This document shows, piece after piece, positions 1-5,997 of a stretch of 11,727 nucleotides of DNA; the first letter of the stretch is position 1, and every line of letters begins with the position of its first letter. Position numbers and translations under genes: made by a program. The stretch is from CAYPTJ01 sp964413845 (GTDB lineage: Bacteria; Patescibacteriota; WWE3; 9FT-COMBO-53-11). The notes under the pieces are model-generated. The model had not been told where the DNA came from, ran no database searches, and saw nothing but the letters and a program-made list of their open reading frames with translations. Location of the stretch: assembly GCA_964413845.1 (NCBI GenBank), contig CAYPTJ010000015.1:1-11727 (forward strand), given 5' to 3'.

Positions 1-1
1 A

Positions 2-877
2 TCCGAAGCACTAAGCACGAATATCGAAACGGATTCGACAAGCTCACCGCAGGCAAATTCAAATGACCAAAATGTTTCAAATTTAGAAAATTCGAATTTA
101 GATATTGTTTCGAATTTAGGATTTCGAATTTCGAATTTGAAAACTGGAGAGATTGTAGAAAGAGTCGGCGCTTTCTCTGAGGCAGCAATCGCTAATCTTA
201 AGGCAGGAAAGATTGAAGTTCAGGAGTTAAGTATTGGAGGACAAAGTCTAAAGGAATATCTCGACTCTTATTTCGCCACCCGCGACTCAGTCTCTGGAAC
301 TGAAACCCTCGTTGATCCCGAAGGAGAGATAGCGCAGATTAACGCGGATGGAAGTGTAACGCGGATAATCGCTGAGGAAGTTGAAGCAGGAACGGGAGTC
401 TTCCAACGGCTGACGGTGGTAATCGAAGCAATCTTTGACCACGTAAAAGCGCAAGCGCTCGACGTGGCAGGTAAGCTCACCGCCAAGACAGCCAAAATCG
501 CCGAAGCGATAATCCAGACCCTTCGGGTTGAAAAGTTATCGGCTGAAAAAGCAGAGGTTAAGACTCTTGAGGTAGAGGCGCTTGGAACTAAGGGAGAGTC
601 CTCCGGATCAGGAGTAATTCCGACTGGAGAAGGGAAAGTAGTGATTAAAAGCTTAGCCGTCACTGAGCACTCAAAGATCTACGTCACCTTTACAACCGAC
701 TATGCTCCGGCAACGCGCTTTTGGATCGCCGAAAAGAAAGTCCCTTCGACGGATTCGACCCCTTCGACAGGCTCAGGGCAAGCAGGCTCACCGCAAGCAA
801 GCTCAGGTTCTTTCACCGTTGAACTTGATGCCCCCGTCGCCGCCGACGCCAAATTTGACTGGTGGATCGTTAACTAA
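2..877 (+). CDS. Repeat-rich surface/fibre-like protein, 3' part (5' end outside window)
   Basis: The frame is open from base 2 to the TAA at 877 (291 residues), so the gene starts upstream. The TTG at 137 is not needed as a start. A Ser/Asn-rich N-terminal part is followed by a long helical, probably coiled-coil stretch full of Ala, Lys, Glu and Val (for example AEKAEVKTLEVEALG). It ends in a compact beta-rich domain containing IYVTFTTDY, GSFTVELD and the terminal FDWWIVN. From memory, this C-terminal pattern is frequent in large surface or tail-fibre-like proteins of Microgenomates. Two stretches come from interspersed repeats: bases 31-54 and 742-807, the latter encoding a Ser/Thr/Gly/Pro/Gln linker inside the C-terminal domain. 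No membrane segment is visible in this part. The extracellular role is inferred; no enzymatic motif is seen. Confidence 0.7.
   Translation, partial: SEALSTNIETDSTSSPQANSNDQNVSNLENSNLDIVSNLGFRISNLKTGEIVERVGAFSEAAIANLKAGKIEVQELSIGGQSLKEYLDSYFATRDSVSGTETLVDPEGEIAQINADGSVTRIIAEEVEAGTGVFQRLTVVIEAIFDHVKAQALDVAGKLTAKTAKIAEAIIQTLRVEKLSAEKAEVKTLEVEALGTKGESSGSGVIPTGEGKVVIKSLAVTEHSKIYVTFTTDYAPATRFWIAEKKVPSTDSTPSTGSGQAGSPQASSGSFTVELDAPVAADAKFDWWIVN
76..141 (+). repeat. TTCGAATTT-type low-complexity repeat inside coding sequence
   Basis: Several imperfect units of TTCGAATTT/TTCGAATTTAGG follow one another here. They are translated in frame as Asn-, Ser- and Leu-rich sequence (SNLENSNLDIVSNLG). The unit is partly palindromic (TTCGAA). 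It looks like repeat sequence tolerated in a linker of the surface protein. Confidence 0.6.
742..807 (+). repeat. Interspersed repeat cluster inserted in frame in the surface protein
   Basis: Consecutive units CCTTCGACGGATTCGACC, CCTTCGACAGGCTCAGGG, AGGCTCACCGCAAGC and AAGCTCAGG form a 66-bp block encoding a low-complexity Ser/Thr/Gly/Pro/Gln linker. Related units occur at 31-54, 7374-7399, 7416-7435, 7706-7731, 8064-8083 and 11301-11327. The block separates two beta-strand-like segments of the C-terminal domain. Confidence 0.7.
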
Positions 878-1038
878 ACCCACAGTTAAAAGCCAGCAAT
901 CTCTACCCCACTTAATTCGCTGTTTGTTGCTATCCTATCCCACCCTCAAAATAAGTTCGCCCATCAAACAACCACAGTTGAAACGGAACTTAAAACAGAG
1001 CTTGAAACAGATTCAAAAGCAAACCTCCTCCCCCACAA

Positions 1039-1068
1039 TTTATTCATACTCTATAGTATGAATATAAA
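1039..1068. promoter_or_regulatory. Palindromic site, second copy of the TrpR-like operator
   Basis: A 30-bp sequence differing at one base from 1589-1618. Its core is TTCATACTCTATAGTATGAA (1043-1062): 7-8-bp inverted arms around a short AT-rich centre. It lies about 105 bp beyond the stop codon of the regulator gene, where no good promoter was found on either strand. It may be a remote operator for the same regulator. Alternatively, the 11-6-11 layout could suit a Xer/tyrosine-recombinase core site. Confidence 0.6.
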
Positions 1069-1172
1069 CACACCTGCGGGAGAAAATAACAAACACATGT
1101 TTGATACCAAGCAACATCACCCAATTGTTTAAATTTGGCGGGGGAAATAAAAAGTTTCGCCGCTGGGATAAC

Positions 1173-1550
1173 TCAAAGGCCGAAGATCCTCCTCGTCCCT
1201 GCCATCGTTCGTGAACCGTAACTTCTTTTTTGCGGTTTGGGAGGTTTGGGAATCAGCTTTTCAATAATGGCCGAGAACTCTTCTCCAGATTGATGGAGAA
1301 TATTACTCATCCTCCCTATTGTGTTTGCCATAACTCCATATTTTTCGCTAATTTTGTGGTATGTTCTGTACCGTTTGAGCTCCTTCAAAATAGCTAGTCG
1401 TTTTGCTACCATTTTGATCTCGGTTGGGGTAAGGATGTGAGAAAGGAAAACGATCCGCTCCACGCCTGTCAAAGAATTTATCGCCGCCCAAAAATCTTTT
1501 ATAACCTCTTTTTCCATCTCACCTAAATTTTTCTTTGATACTTTTGGCAT
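1173..1550 (-). CDS. TrpR/YerC-YecD-like transcriptional repressor
   Basis: A 125-residue protein of the Trp-repressor superfamily (YerC/YecD-like). Residues about 25-95 carry the family pattern: ERIVFLSHILTPTEIKMVAKRLAILKEL, then the helix-turn-helix TYHKISEKYGVMANTIGRMSNIL. The last 25 residues are basic and proline-rich (PKPPKPQKRSYGS), perhaps a non-specific DNA-binding tail. YerC-type proteins often lack the tryptophan pocket, so the effector is unknown. The gene has a strong promoter whose -10 box lies in a palindrome, which points to autorepression; a second palindrome lies beyond the stop codon. ATG is at 1550 with only a weak AGGT upstream. Fold assignment is firm; the regulon is unknown. 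Confidence 0.8.
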   Translation of the reverse strand: MPKVSKKNLGEMEKEVIKDFWAAINSLTGVERIVFLSHILTPTEIKMVAKRLAILKELKRYRTYHKISEKYGVMANTIGRMSNILHQSGEEFSAIIEKLIPKPPKPQKRSYGSRTMAGTRRIFGL

Positions 1551-1588
1551 GCGTTTTTACCTACACCTTACAATAACCAGTTAGATTA

Positions 1589-1631
1589 TTTATTCATACT
1601 CTATTGTATGAATATAAATGATGCTTGTCAA
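1589..1631 (-). promoter_or_regulatory. Promoter with overlapping palindromic operator for the TrpR-like gene
   Basis: On the minus strand a perfect -35 TTGACA (1631-1626), a 17-bp spacer and -10 TACAAT (1608-1603). The -10 lies inside the palindrome TTCATACTCTATTGTATGAA (1593-1612). A repressor bound there would block polymerase, so self-regulation is likely. Predicted start is near 1596, giving a leader of about 45 nt. Confidence 0.75.
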
Positions 1632-1700
1632 GAGTCATTAAATTATGCAGGGGTCTAATTAAATTAAGTGGCGGTCTAGGAGATCAAGCTACACTCGAGC

Positions 1701-1753
1701 GAGAAAAGGAAGGAGCCCCGCACCAATACTTCGTATGATGCGGGGTTAACTCC
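1701..1753 (-). terminator. Rho-independent terminator-like hairpin downstream of dprA
   Basis: Arms GGAG plus CCCCGCA (1712-1722) pair with TGCGGGG (1739-1745) and CTCC (1750-1753), with an inner ATAC/GTAT stem. Read on the minus strand the hairpin is followed by the pyrimidine-rich TTCCTTTTCTC. It lies about 70 bp after the dprA stop, fitting a terminator for dprA. Confidence 0.55.
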
Positions 1754-1762
1754 GCGACACCA

Positions 1763-1807
1763 CTTTTGATGAAATCAAAAGCGAGTTCGAGCGTAAGCGA
1801 GGACTGT
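1763..1807. repeat. Hairpin CTTTTGAT/ATCAAAAG and dispersed repeat CGAGTTCGAGCG-AGCGAGGACTGT
   Basis: Bases 1763-1781 form a perfect 8-bp stem with a GAA loop. The adjoining 1782-1807 is an inverted, slightly longer copy of the 9236-9260 sequence (ACAGTCCTCGCTTCGCTCGA and following). Both copies are intergenic, next to gene ends, so this is a dispersed repeat and not part of dprA. Confidence 0.55.
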
Positions 1808-1824
1808 ACATTCGCAAATCAATA

Positions 1825-2913
1825 CTAAGCTGCTTTGCGGTAGAGGCCGGAGCCAAGCGATTTCACCAAGCCTTTCATTTCCAAAAGCGTTAAGGTCGAA
1901 AGGATTTCGTTTGTTGCCATATTAGCAATTTTGATAATTTCATCGACATGTTTTTCGTCATTGCCCAAAAGCGCTAAAAGCTCCTCCTCGCGCTTTGTTG
2001 TTGGCATCGCCTCTTTAACCTCTTGCATCTTCGCCTTTACCTCAACCTCAAGCTCCTCCAAAATATCCTTTCCCGAGGTCACTGGTTTGGCTCCGGAGGC
2101 AATCAGTTTGGCTGTTCCGGCGGAATAGGGAGAAAAGATCGATCCGGGAACGGCAAAAACCTCCCGACCCTGCTCCAGAGCCGCCCGAACGGTATGGAAG
2201 GTTCCTGAGCCCTCCGCTGCCTCAACCACCAACGTCCCCAGAGCCATTCCGGAGATAATTCTGTTTCGCACGGGAAAATTAGAAGGGTATGTGGAAGTTC
2301 CTGGAGGAAATTCGGTGATAATTGCTCCCCTACCCCTCCTGATAATCTCCTCTCCTAACTTCGTATTTGCTGGAGGGTAGATCTGATCAATCCCGCAGGC
2401 TAAAACGGCGACCGTCCTTCCTCCTGCCTCAAGCGCTGCTTTGTGCGCCGCCGCGTCTATCCCCAGAGCCAATCCAGAGATGATCGTTAACCCAACTGCG
2501 GTAAGCTCTGGAATGAGCGCCTCAACCACTTCCTGACCGTAACGGGTCATCTTTCGCGTCCCCACCACTGCCAAGGAGAGATTGTCTGAAGAGAGGAGCT
2601 CTCCCCTAACGTAAAGAAGGGGCGGGGGATCGTAGATTGAACGCAAGCTCTCCGGATACTCAGGATCGGCGGTTGTTATCACCTTTGCCTTTAATTTGCT
2701 AATTTGTTCTGAAATGGGCGCAATTGCAAGCTTTCCCCGCTTTTCTAATGCCTGAAGAGCCTTTTCATCCCAACCAAGCTTGGTAAACGCTTCCGCCGGC
2801 GTCTCCCATCCGCCTTTGGCGGACCCAAAGGCCCTCAAAAGCTGGTTAAACCTCACCGGGCCAACATGTTCATAAAGTTGGTTCCATAAGATCCAATAAT
2901 CCTTTTCAGCCAT
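1825..2913 (-). CDS. dprA: DNA-processing protein DprA (Smf)
   Basis: DprA binds incoming single-stranded DNA in the cytoplasm and loads RecA during transformation. Numbered from the GTG at 2931, the Rossmann core shows VGTRKMTRYG (about 123-132), SGLALGIDAAAH (152-163), GCGIDQIYPPAN (about 179-189), TEFPPG (206-211), FPVRNRIISG (219-228) and FAVPGS (259-264). An N-terminal helical domain precedes it. A C-terminal winged-helix (DML1-like) domain follows at about 310-368, ending in MKGLVKSLGSGLYRKAA. The length is normal. I prefer the ATG at 2913 to the in-frame GTG at 2931: neither has a Shine-Dalgarno, but ATG leaves more room for the divergent priA-like gene. A terminator-like hairpin follows. 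Very confident. Confidence 0.95.
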   Translation of the reverse strand: MAEKDYWILWNQLYEHVGPVRFNQLLRAFGSAKGGWETPAEAFTKLGWDEKALQALEKRGKLAIAPISEQISKLKAKVITTADPEYPESLRSIYDPPPLLYVRGELLSSDNLSLAVVGTRKMTRYGQEVVEALIPELTAVGLTIISGLALGIDAAAHKAALEAGGRTVAVLACGIDQIYPPANTKLGEEIIRRGRGAIITEFPPGTSTYPSNFPVRNRIISGMALGTLVVEAAEGSGTFHTVRAALEQGREVFAVPGSIFSPYSAGTAKLIASGAKPVTSGKDILEELEVEVKAKMQEVKEAMPTTKREEELLALLGNDEKHVDEIIKIANMATNEILSTLTLLEMKGLVKSLGSGLYRKAA

Positions 2914-2956
2914 TGTTTCAAAGGATACCACGAGATATTGCTAAGATAAAGAAGAG

Positions 2957-4345
2957 ATGCTTTTTACCGAGATCGTGGTTGACACCTACCAAGACCCAAC
3001 AAAGAAACTCTTCACCTATGAGGTGCCGGAAGCGCTAGCCAAAAAGATCAGACCCGGTGATCTCGTTGAGGTACCGTTTGGGAAACGGACCGTCGACGGT
3101 TTTGTCTACCAGATAACCGCAAAGCCCCCTAAGATCAAAACAAAACCGATCAAAAATATCAAAAGGAGGGGCGTTTTCACCCCCAATCAGATTAAAATCG
3201 CCCACTGGTTAAGCTCCTACTATGCCACTCCACCCTTGGATTGTCTCAAATGCCAAATCCCGGGAAAAGGAGAAAGATACACCGAAGGAAAAGAAAGTGA
3301 GATCACCACCCTCCTTCTTGTCCCCTACACCACCCATGTGAAGCTTAAAGCCTTCACACTCACTCGCGCAGAAAGAAAGACAACCCTCGTTGGTTCCCGC
3401 TCCGCTGTCTTTACCCCCCTCCCCAACTTAAGAAAGATCATCATCGAGGAGCCCGAGAACTGGGTTTATAAAGACGAACGCTCTCCCTACTACCATGCAA
3501 AACAAGTCGCTCAAAAGCGCTCTGAGCTTGAAGGATTAAAACTGGAGCTTCACTACCTCATCCCCCGCGTTGAGGATTTTCCTTCTGTAAACCTTTCGGG
3601 TTTAAGATTTCCAACCCGAAAGGTTGAACTAGTCGATCTAAAAAAGGAAAGAGAGGCCGGCAACTTCTCTCCTCTCTCCTTGGCGGTTGTCAACGCCTTT
3701 GCCCAAGGAAAACGAGCCTTAGCGTACGTTGTAAGCCGTGGGGTGAAAGAAGAGGTTGCGCAGGCAATCAAAGCTGGGGGTCTGGATATAAATCAGGTTG
3801 AGATCGCCGGAGCGGAAATCCTCACCAGCGTTGGAAAGATTTTCGATACCACCGCCGTGGTTGACACCGATACCCTCTTTAACCTCCCCGACTTTCGCGT
3901 CCACGAGAAACTGCTCCTCACAATTGCCAAACTCTCCCGATTAGTGACAGGGAGCATCCTTGTCCAAACCGCCAACATCGACCATCCCCTCTTTAAAGAG
4001 TTGGAAACCAACAACTTGAAAAACTTCTACCATCGGGAGTTGGAGGCGCGAAAGCCCTTCCTTTACCCACCCTTTGGAGTTTTAGCAAAATTGGAATTTT
4101 CCGCGAAAACAACCATCAAAGTGAACCTTGAAGCCGAGAAGCTTTACGAAACCCTAACTCACGACTCACGACTCCCGACTGACAACATTTTTATCTCTCC
4201 TCCCTACCCCCCCTATACAAAACCGCGTGGCAAAGCCCAGTTAAATATCACCGTTAAAGCCAGGACCTACCATGATCTTCAAAAAATCCTCGCCCTTGTT
4301 CCTCCCACCTGGAGAGTGATTGTTGACCCCGAGTCGCTTCTCTGA
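2957..4345 (+). CDS. priA: Degenerate PriA-like primosomal protein N' lacking helicase motifs
   Basis: PriA normally (about 730 residues) recognises stalled forks and restarts replication as a 3'-5' helicase. This protein has 462 residues but keeps family landmarks: the N-terminal 3'-DNA-end-binding domain (LFTYEVPEAL, RPGDLVEVPFGKR, 18-44), the winged-helix region (FTPNQIKIAHWLSSYY), and SRSAVFTPLPNLRKIIIEE (148-165), which corresponds to the segment leading into DEEH in active PriA. NLPDFRVHEKLL (309-320) and the C-terminal FYHRELEARKPFLYPPFGVLAKL (357-379) also match. No Walker A is present, the DEEH box is replaced by EEPE, the arginine-finger motif is lost (LTIAKLSRL), and the paired zinc cysteines are absent. 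It probably binds forks or recruits partners without ATPase activity. ATG has a weak AAGAAGAG upstream, 43 bp from divergent dprA. Confidence 0.85.
   Translation: MLFTEIVVDTYQDPTKKLFTYEVPEALAKKIRPGDLVEVPFGKRTVDGFVYQITAKPPKIKTKPIKNIKRRGVFTPNQIKIAHWLSSYYATPPLDCLKCQIPGKGERYTEGKESEITTLLLVPYTTHVKLKAFTLTRAERKTTLVGSRSAVFTPLPNLRKIIIEEPENWVYKDERSPYYHAKQVAQKRSELEGLKLELHYLIPRVEDFPSVNLSGLRFPTRKVELVDLKKEREAGNFSPLSLAVVNAFAQGKRALAYVVSRGVKEEVAQAIKAGGLDINQVEIAGAEILTSVGKIFDTTAVVDTDTLFNLPDFRVHEKLLLTIAKLSRLVTGSILVQTANIDHPLFKELETNNLKNFYHRELEARKPFLYPPFGVLAKLEFSAKTTIKVNLEAEKLYETLTHDSRLPTDNIFISPPYPPYTKPRGKAQLNITVKARTYHDLQKILALVPPTWRVIVDPESLL
4155..4183 (+). repeat. Short tandem ACTCACG-like repeat within the priA-like gene
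   Basis: Units CTCACGA, CTCACGA, CTCCCGA and CTGAC follow one another and encode the hydrophilic THDSRLPTD between C-terminal elements. It resembles the short GACTGTNAACTG-type repeats seen in spacers and is likely a replication-slippage or repeat insertion in a loop. Confidence 0.4.
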
Positions 4346-4351
4346 TATCCT
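4323..4351 (+). promoter_or_regulatory. Promoter for the 134-residue protein
   Basis: -35 TTGACC (4323-4328), 17-bp spacer, -10 TATCCT (4346-4351), lying across the 3' end of the priA-like gene. A start near 4358 would give a leader of about 28 nt ending in a strong AGGAGG. Confidence 0.45.
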
Positions 4352-4385
4352 ATAACCAAGATTTAACAACAGGGTAGGAGGAGAG

Positions 4386-4790
4386 ATGGAAACACTTTTA
4401 ACTCCTGTCGTAGGGAGTATCCGCGACGCTGTTGATTATGGAGACTTCGTGATTGTACAGCGGAGAAAGATGAGTTTTATTCACGGCCTCATCTGCCGTC
4501 TTAATCCATTCAAAAGAGAGGAGGTTGAGGTCTCAAAGCTCATCACCCCAAAAGCACTGGCCCTTCTTGCGGATGAGTTAGAAGGAGCGGAAGTGTTTCG
4601 CCGGGTGAGAGCAACCGGAGAGGACAGAATAGGCGCCTTTGCCTATATCGTCCCTTTAGATAATAAGGGGAGATTTGCGATCTGTCAGGGAGTGACAGAG
4701 GGGAGAGCAATGGAAAAAGCGCGGAGATTGAAGCGCTTCCCCAGCGGTGGCCTCTTTAGAGCGATTGACAAAAAACGATCGCCGAGATAG
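4386..4790 (+). CDS. Small conserved-looking hypothetical protein (134 aa)
   Basis: I do not recognise this protein. It is soluble, basic at its end (RLKRFPSGGLFRAIDKKRSPR) and has no signal peptide or cysteine cluster. Pattern: an N-terminal beta-like segment (DYGDFVIVQRRKMSFIHGLI), a charged helix (SKLITPKALALLADELEGAEVFRRV), then beta-like AFAYIVPLDNKGRFAICQG. A strong Shine-Dalgarno (AGGAGG, 4378-4383) sits ahead of ATG. The gene is a single transcription unit, with its own promoter overlapping the end of the priA-like gene and a clean terminator after the stop. The same SD-plus-start form recurs at the tautomerase-like, frameshifted and edge genes, suggesting well-translated small proteins. 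The start is well supported; the function is unknown. Confidence 0.75.
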   Translation: METLLTPVVGSIRDAVDYGDFVIVQRRKMSFIHGLICRLNPFKREEVEVSKLITPKALALLADELEGAEVFRRVRATGEDRIGAFAYIVPLDNKGRFAICQGVTEGRAMEKARRLKRFPSGGLFRAIDKKRSPR

Positions 4791-4794
4791 TTGA

Positions 4795-4830
4795 AACGGC
4801 TGAGTCGCCTTAAGGCACCAGCCGTTTTTT
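4795..4830 (+). terminator. Rho-independent terminator
   Basis: Stem AACGGCTG (4795-4802) / CAGCCGTT (4819-4826), with an inner palindrome GCCTTAAGGC, followed by TTTTTTCTTT. It begins 4 bp after the stop of the 134-residue gene. Confidence 0.9.
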
Positions 4831-4840
4831 CTTTGCCAAA

Positions 4841-4871
4841 GAGAAAAGCCCTAACCTTGCGATCAGGGCTT
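4841..4871 (-). terminator. Rho-independent terminator of the minus-strand small-gene pair
   Basis: Stem AAGCCCT (4846-4852) / AGGGCTT (4865-4871). Read on the minus strand it is followed by TTTTCTCTTT. It lies directly after the stop of the 128-residue gene and convergent to the 4795-4830 terminator. Confidence 0.8.
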
Positions 4872-4879
4872 CAAGATAC

Positions 4880-5266
4880 CTAGACAGCAAACTCACCGAA
4901 GGATCCAGGGCAAAGAAGCACCCAGACAAAACCCTTTATGATGCCAGGTACCTCATAGGTGTCACAGACAAACGGCAGCGCATCCTGAAGCTCATTGATG
5001 ATTGCTGCTCGAGCTTCATCCAGCTTTGCCCTTCGGCTAGGATAGTCTTGGGCAACGATAATGATGCTCAAGTCATAGCTGTTACCATCAACGTCGTCAG
5101 GACTTTTCGGCAACGGCCAAACCTCGATGTCCTTTGGGGAGAGCTGACCGTCCGCCTCTTCGACGGTCAGTTCCACCGCTACGAACTGAGGCAAGATGTA
5201 AGCGATCTCCTCCGCCATTGCCGAGGGCACGCTTTCAGGATCATACTTAAGCAGTACCAAAGGCAT
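4880..5266 (-). CDS. Small protein with tautomerase-superfamily (CHMI/MIF-like) look
   Basis: A 128-residue protein starting Met-Pro (MPLVLLKYDP). In the tautomerase superfamily the Pro exposed after Met removal is the catalytic base. The following pattern fits one beta-alpha-beta unit: strand PLVLLKY, helix SAMAEEIAYILPQFVAVELT, strand KDIEVWPLP, then YDLSIIIVAQDYPSRRAKLDEARAAIINELQ. This last part resembles the second half of 5-carboxymethyl-2-hydroxymuconate isomerase. The C-terminal hydrophobic tail (GIIKGFVWVLLCPGSFGEFAV) is unusual. The fold is an inference; the substrate is unknown. AAAGGAGG lies about 6 bp before ATG. It is the second gene of a minus-strand pair, 39 bp after the frameshifted gene, and is followed by a terminator. 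Confidence 0.7.
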   Translation of the reverse strand: MPLVLLKYDPESVPSAMAEEIAYILPQFVAVELTVEEADGQLSPKDIEVWPLPKSPDDVDGNSYDLSIIIVAQDYPSRRAKLDEARAAIINELQDALPFVCDTYEVPGIIKGFVWVLLCPGSFGEFAV

Positions 5267-5305
5267 ACCGTCCTCCTTTCTCCTTTTCCGCTTTTGCGGA
5301 TTGAA

Positions 5306-5582
5306 TTAAGGTTCCGAAACTTGTCCTATGAGCTTTCCATCCCAGGTCAGAAGGCCACGAAGAAAAGCCTCCTCTTTAGCTTCAAGGAAGGAGTAAGCAT
5401 TAAGCAATCTTCCTTTAAGATCCCGCAGCTCGATAAAGCAAGCGGTTTCAACGACCTGCCAGGTCGTCCCCCTTCCTGGCGAGGTCTTTGACAGTGTGGA
5501 AGAAAGCCTTGAACGCTTCGGCAAAGTTGGGGTAGGACCCCACATTCTCAAGACCAACCACCGCTACATAACTGATAGCCAT
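5306..5582 (-). pseudogene. Small hypothetical gene split by a one-base frameshift in a G5 tract
   Basis: From ATG 5582, preceded by AAGGAGGAGAGG, the frame reads MAISYVAVVGLENVG to DLARKGDDLAGR and stops at 5448. The next frame carries a convincing continuation, TTWQVVETACFIELRDLKGR to GKLIGQVSEP, ending with TAA at 5306. Removing one base from the CCCCC tract at 5468-5472 (GGGGG on the coding strand) joins both halves into one 91-residue protein. It could be a sequencing or assembly error, a true frameshift, or programmed +1 slippage. The second half has no start or SD of its own. I recognise no family; helix-rich (AEAFKAFFHTVKDL, SFLEAKEEAFLRGLL). First gene of an operon with the tautomerase-like gene. 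Confidence 0.65.
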
Positions 5583-5615
5583 CCTCTCCTCCTTATTTAG
5601 TTTTTCGTTAAAAAA

Positions 5616-5644
5616 ATAATAACAGTAAATCCTACCGCAGTCAA
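5616..5644 (-). promoter_or_regulatory. Promoter of the minus-strand small-gene pair
   Basis: Minus-strand -35 TTGACT (5644-5639), 17-bp spacer, -10 TATTAT (5621-5616). It lies 34 bp before the SD-led ATG at 5582. The fit to a sigma-70 promoter is strong. Confidence 0.7.
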
Positions 5645-5669
5645 CTATGGGATAGTGAGAGGTGGAGAG

Positions 5670-5697
5670 TTGCGCTCTTTTCAAACCCTGTTAAAAT
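5670..5697 (+). promoter_or_regulatory. Possible promoter of the 70-residue gene and degV
   Basis: -35-like TTGCGC (5670-5675), 16-bp spacer, -10 TAAAAT (5692-5697). The -10 lies in the loop of an AAACCC/GGGTTT inverted repeat (5683-5703). It fits only moderately. Confidence 0.4.
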
Positions 5698-5747
5698 GGG
5701 TTTAGAGCTCTCTGAAAACTTGATCATATCCGATGGGAGGGAGAGAA

Positions 5748-5960
5748 GTGCTGACAGGCGAAGTCAGGGTTAACGGTACTCTAATCGGATTCCTCTATAT
5801 CGTAAACAGAGGAACTCTTGATAGGAAAGGGAAGACCCTCTATTCCGTCGAGTATTACAAGCCGGGGACCGGGAAGGTCAAAAGCTTCGACGTAACCCAT
5901 TTTCCACAGAAGGGAGCGTTAGTTTTACTAAAGAAAGCAATCTCTTCGGTCCAAGACTGA
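5748..5960 (+). CDS. Small hypothetical protein (70 aa) upstream of degV
   Basis: I do not recognise this protein. It is a short beta-rich soluble protein (VRVNGTLIGFLYIVNRG, TLYSVEYYKPGTGKVKSFDV), perhaps a small OB- or SH3-like barrel. An in-frame ATG exists at 5733, but the purine run GGGAGGGAGAGAA begins inside that codon and stands ideally before GTG 5748. I therefore start at GTG. It precedes degV by 37 bp on the same strand with no convincing terminator between; only a 6-bp CCAGCC/GGCTGG hairpin at 5961-5975 intervenes, without a T-run. The two are probably co-transcribed, with the hairpin possibly tuning their ratio. Confidence 0.65.
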   Translation: MLTGEVRVNGTLIGFLYIVNRGTLDRKGKTLYSVEYYKPGTGKVKSFDVTHFPQKGALVLLKKAISSVQD

Positions 5961-5975
5961 CCAGCCTTGGGCTGG
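5961..5975 (+). other. Intercistronic hairpin before degV
   Basis: Perfect CCAGCC-TTG-GGCTGG stem-loop directly after the preceding stop codon. No T-run follows, so it is more likely an mRNA-stabilising element than a terminator. Confidence 0.4.
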
Positions 5976-5997
5976 AAAGTGTTAAAGGAGGGAGAAG

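Noticed and set aside
268..663. 131-residue minus-strand frame
   Set aside because: It lies wholly inside the surface-protein frame, has Ser/Thr/Ala-rich antisense composition and no SD; shadow.
702..1061. 119-residue plus-strand frame across the end of the surface protein
   Set aside because: Basic, Gln/Pro/Leu-rich low-complexity translation of repeat and spacer DNA, no start signal, and it runs into the palindrome; not a gene.
878..1172. Extra coding sequence between the surface protein and the regulator
   Set aside because: No frame has an SD or protein-like composition; apart from the palindrome at 1039-1068 I see only AT-rich, weakly repetitive spacer.
2957..4345. UGA recoding as in Gracilibacteria
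   Set aside because: The priA-like gene, rplJ, GIY-YIG and the 70-residue gene end at TGA in sensible places followed by non-coding DNA or the next gene.
5048..5491. 147-residue plus-strand frame
   Set aside because: Antisense to two SD-led minus-strand genes and unlike any fold; shadow, although its length is comparable.
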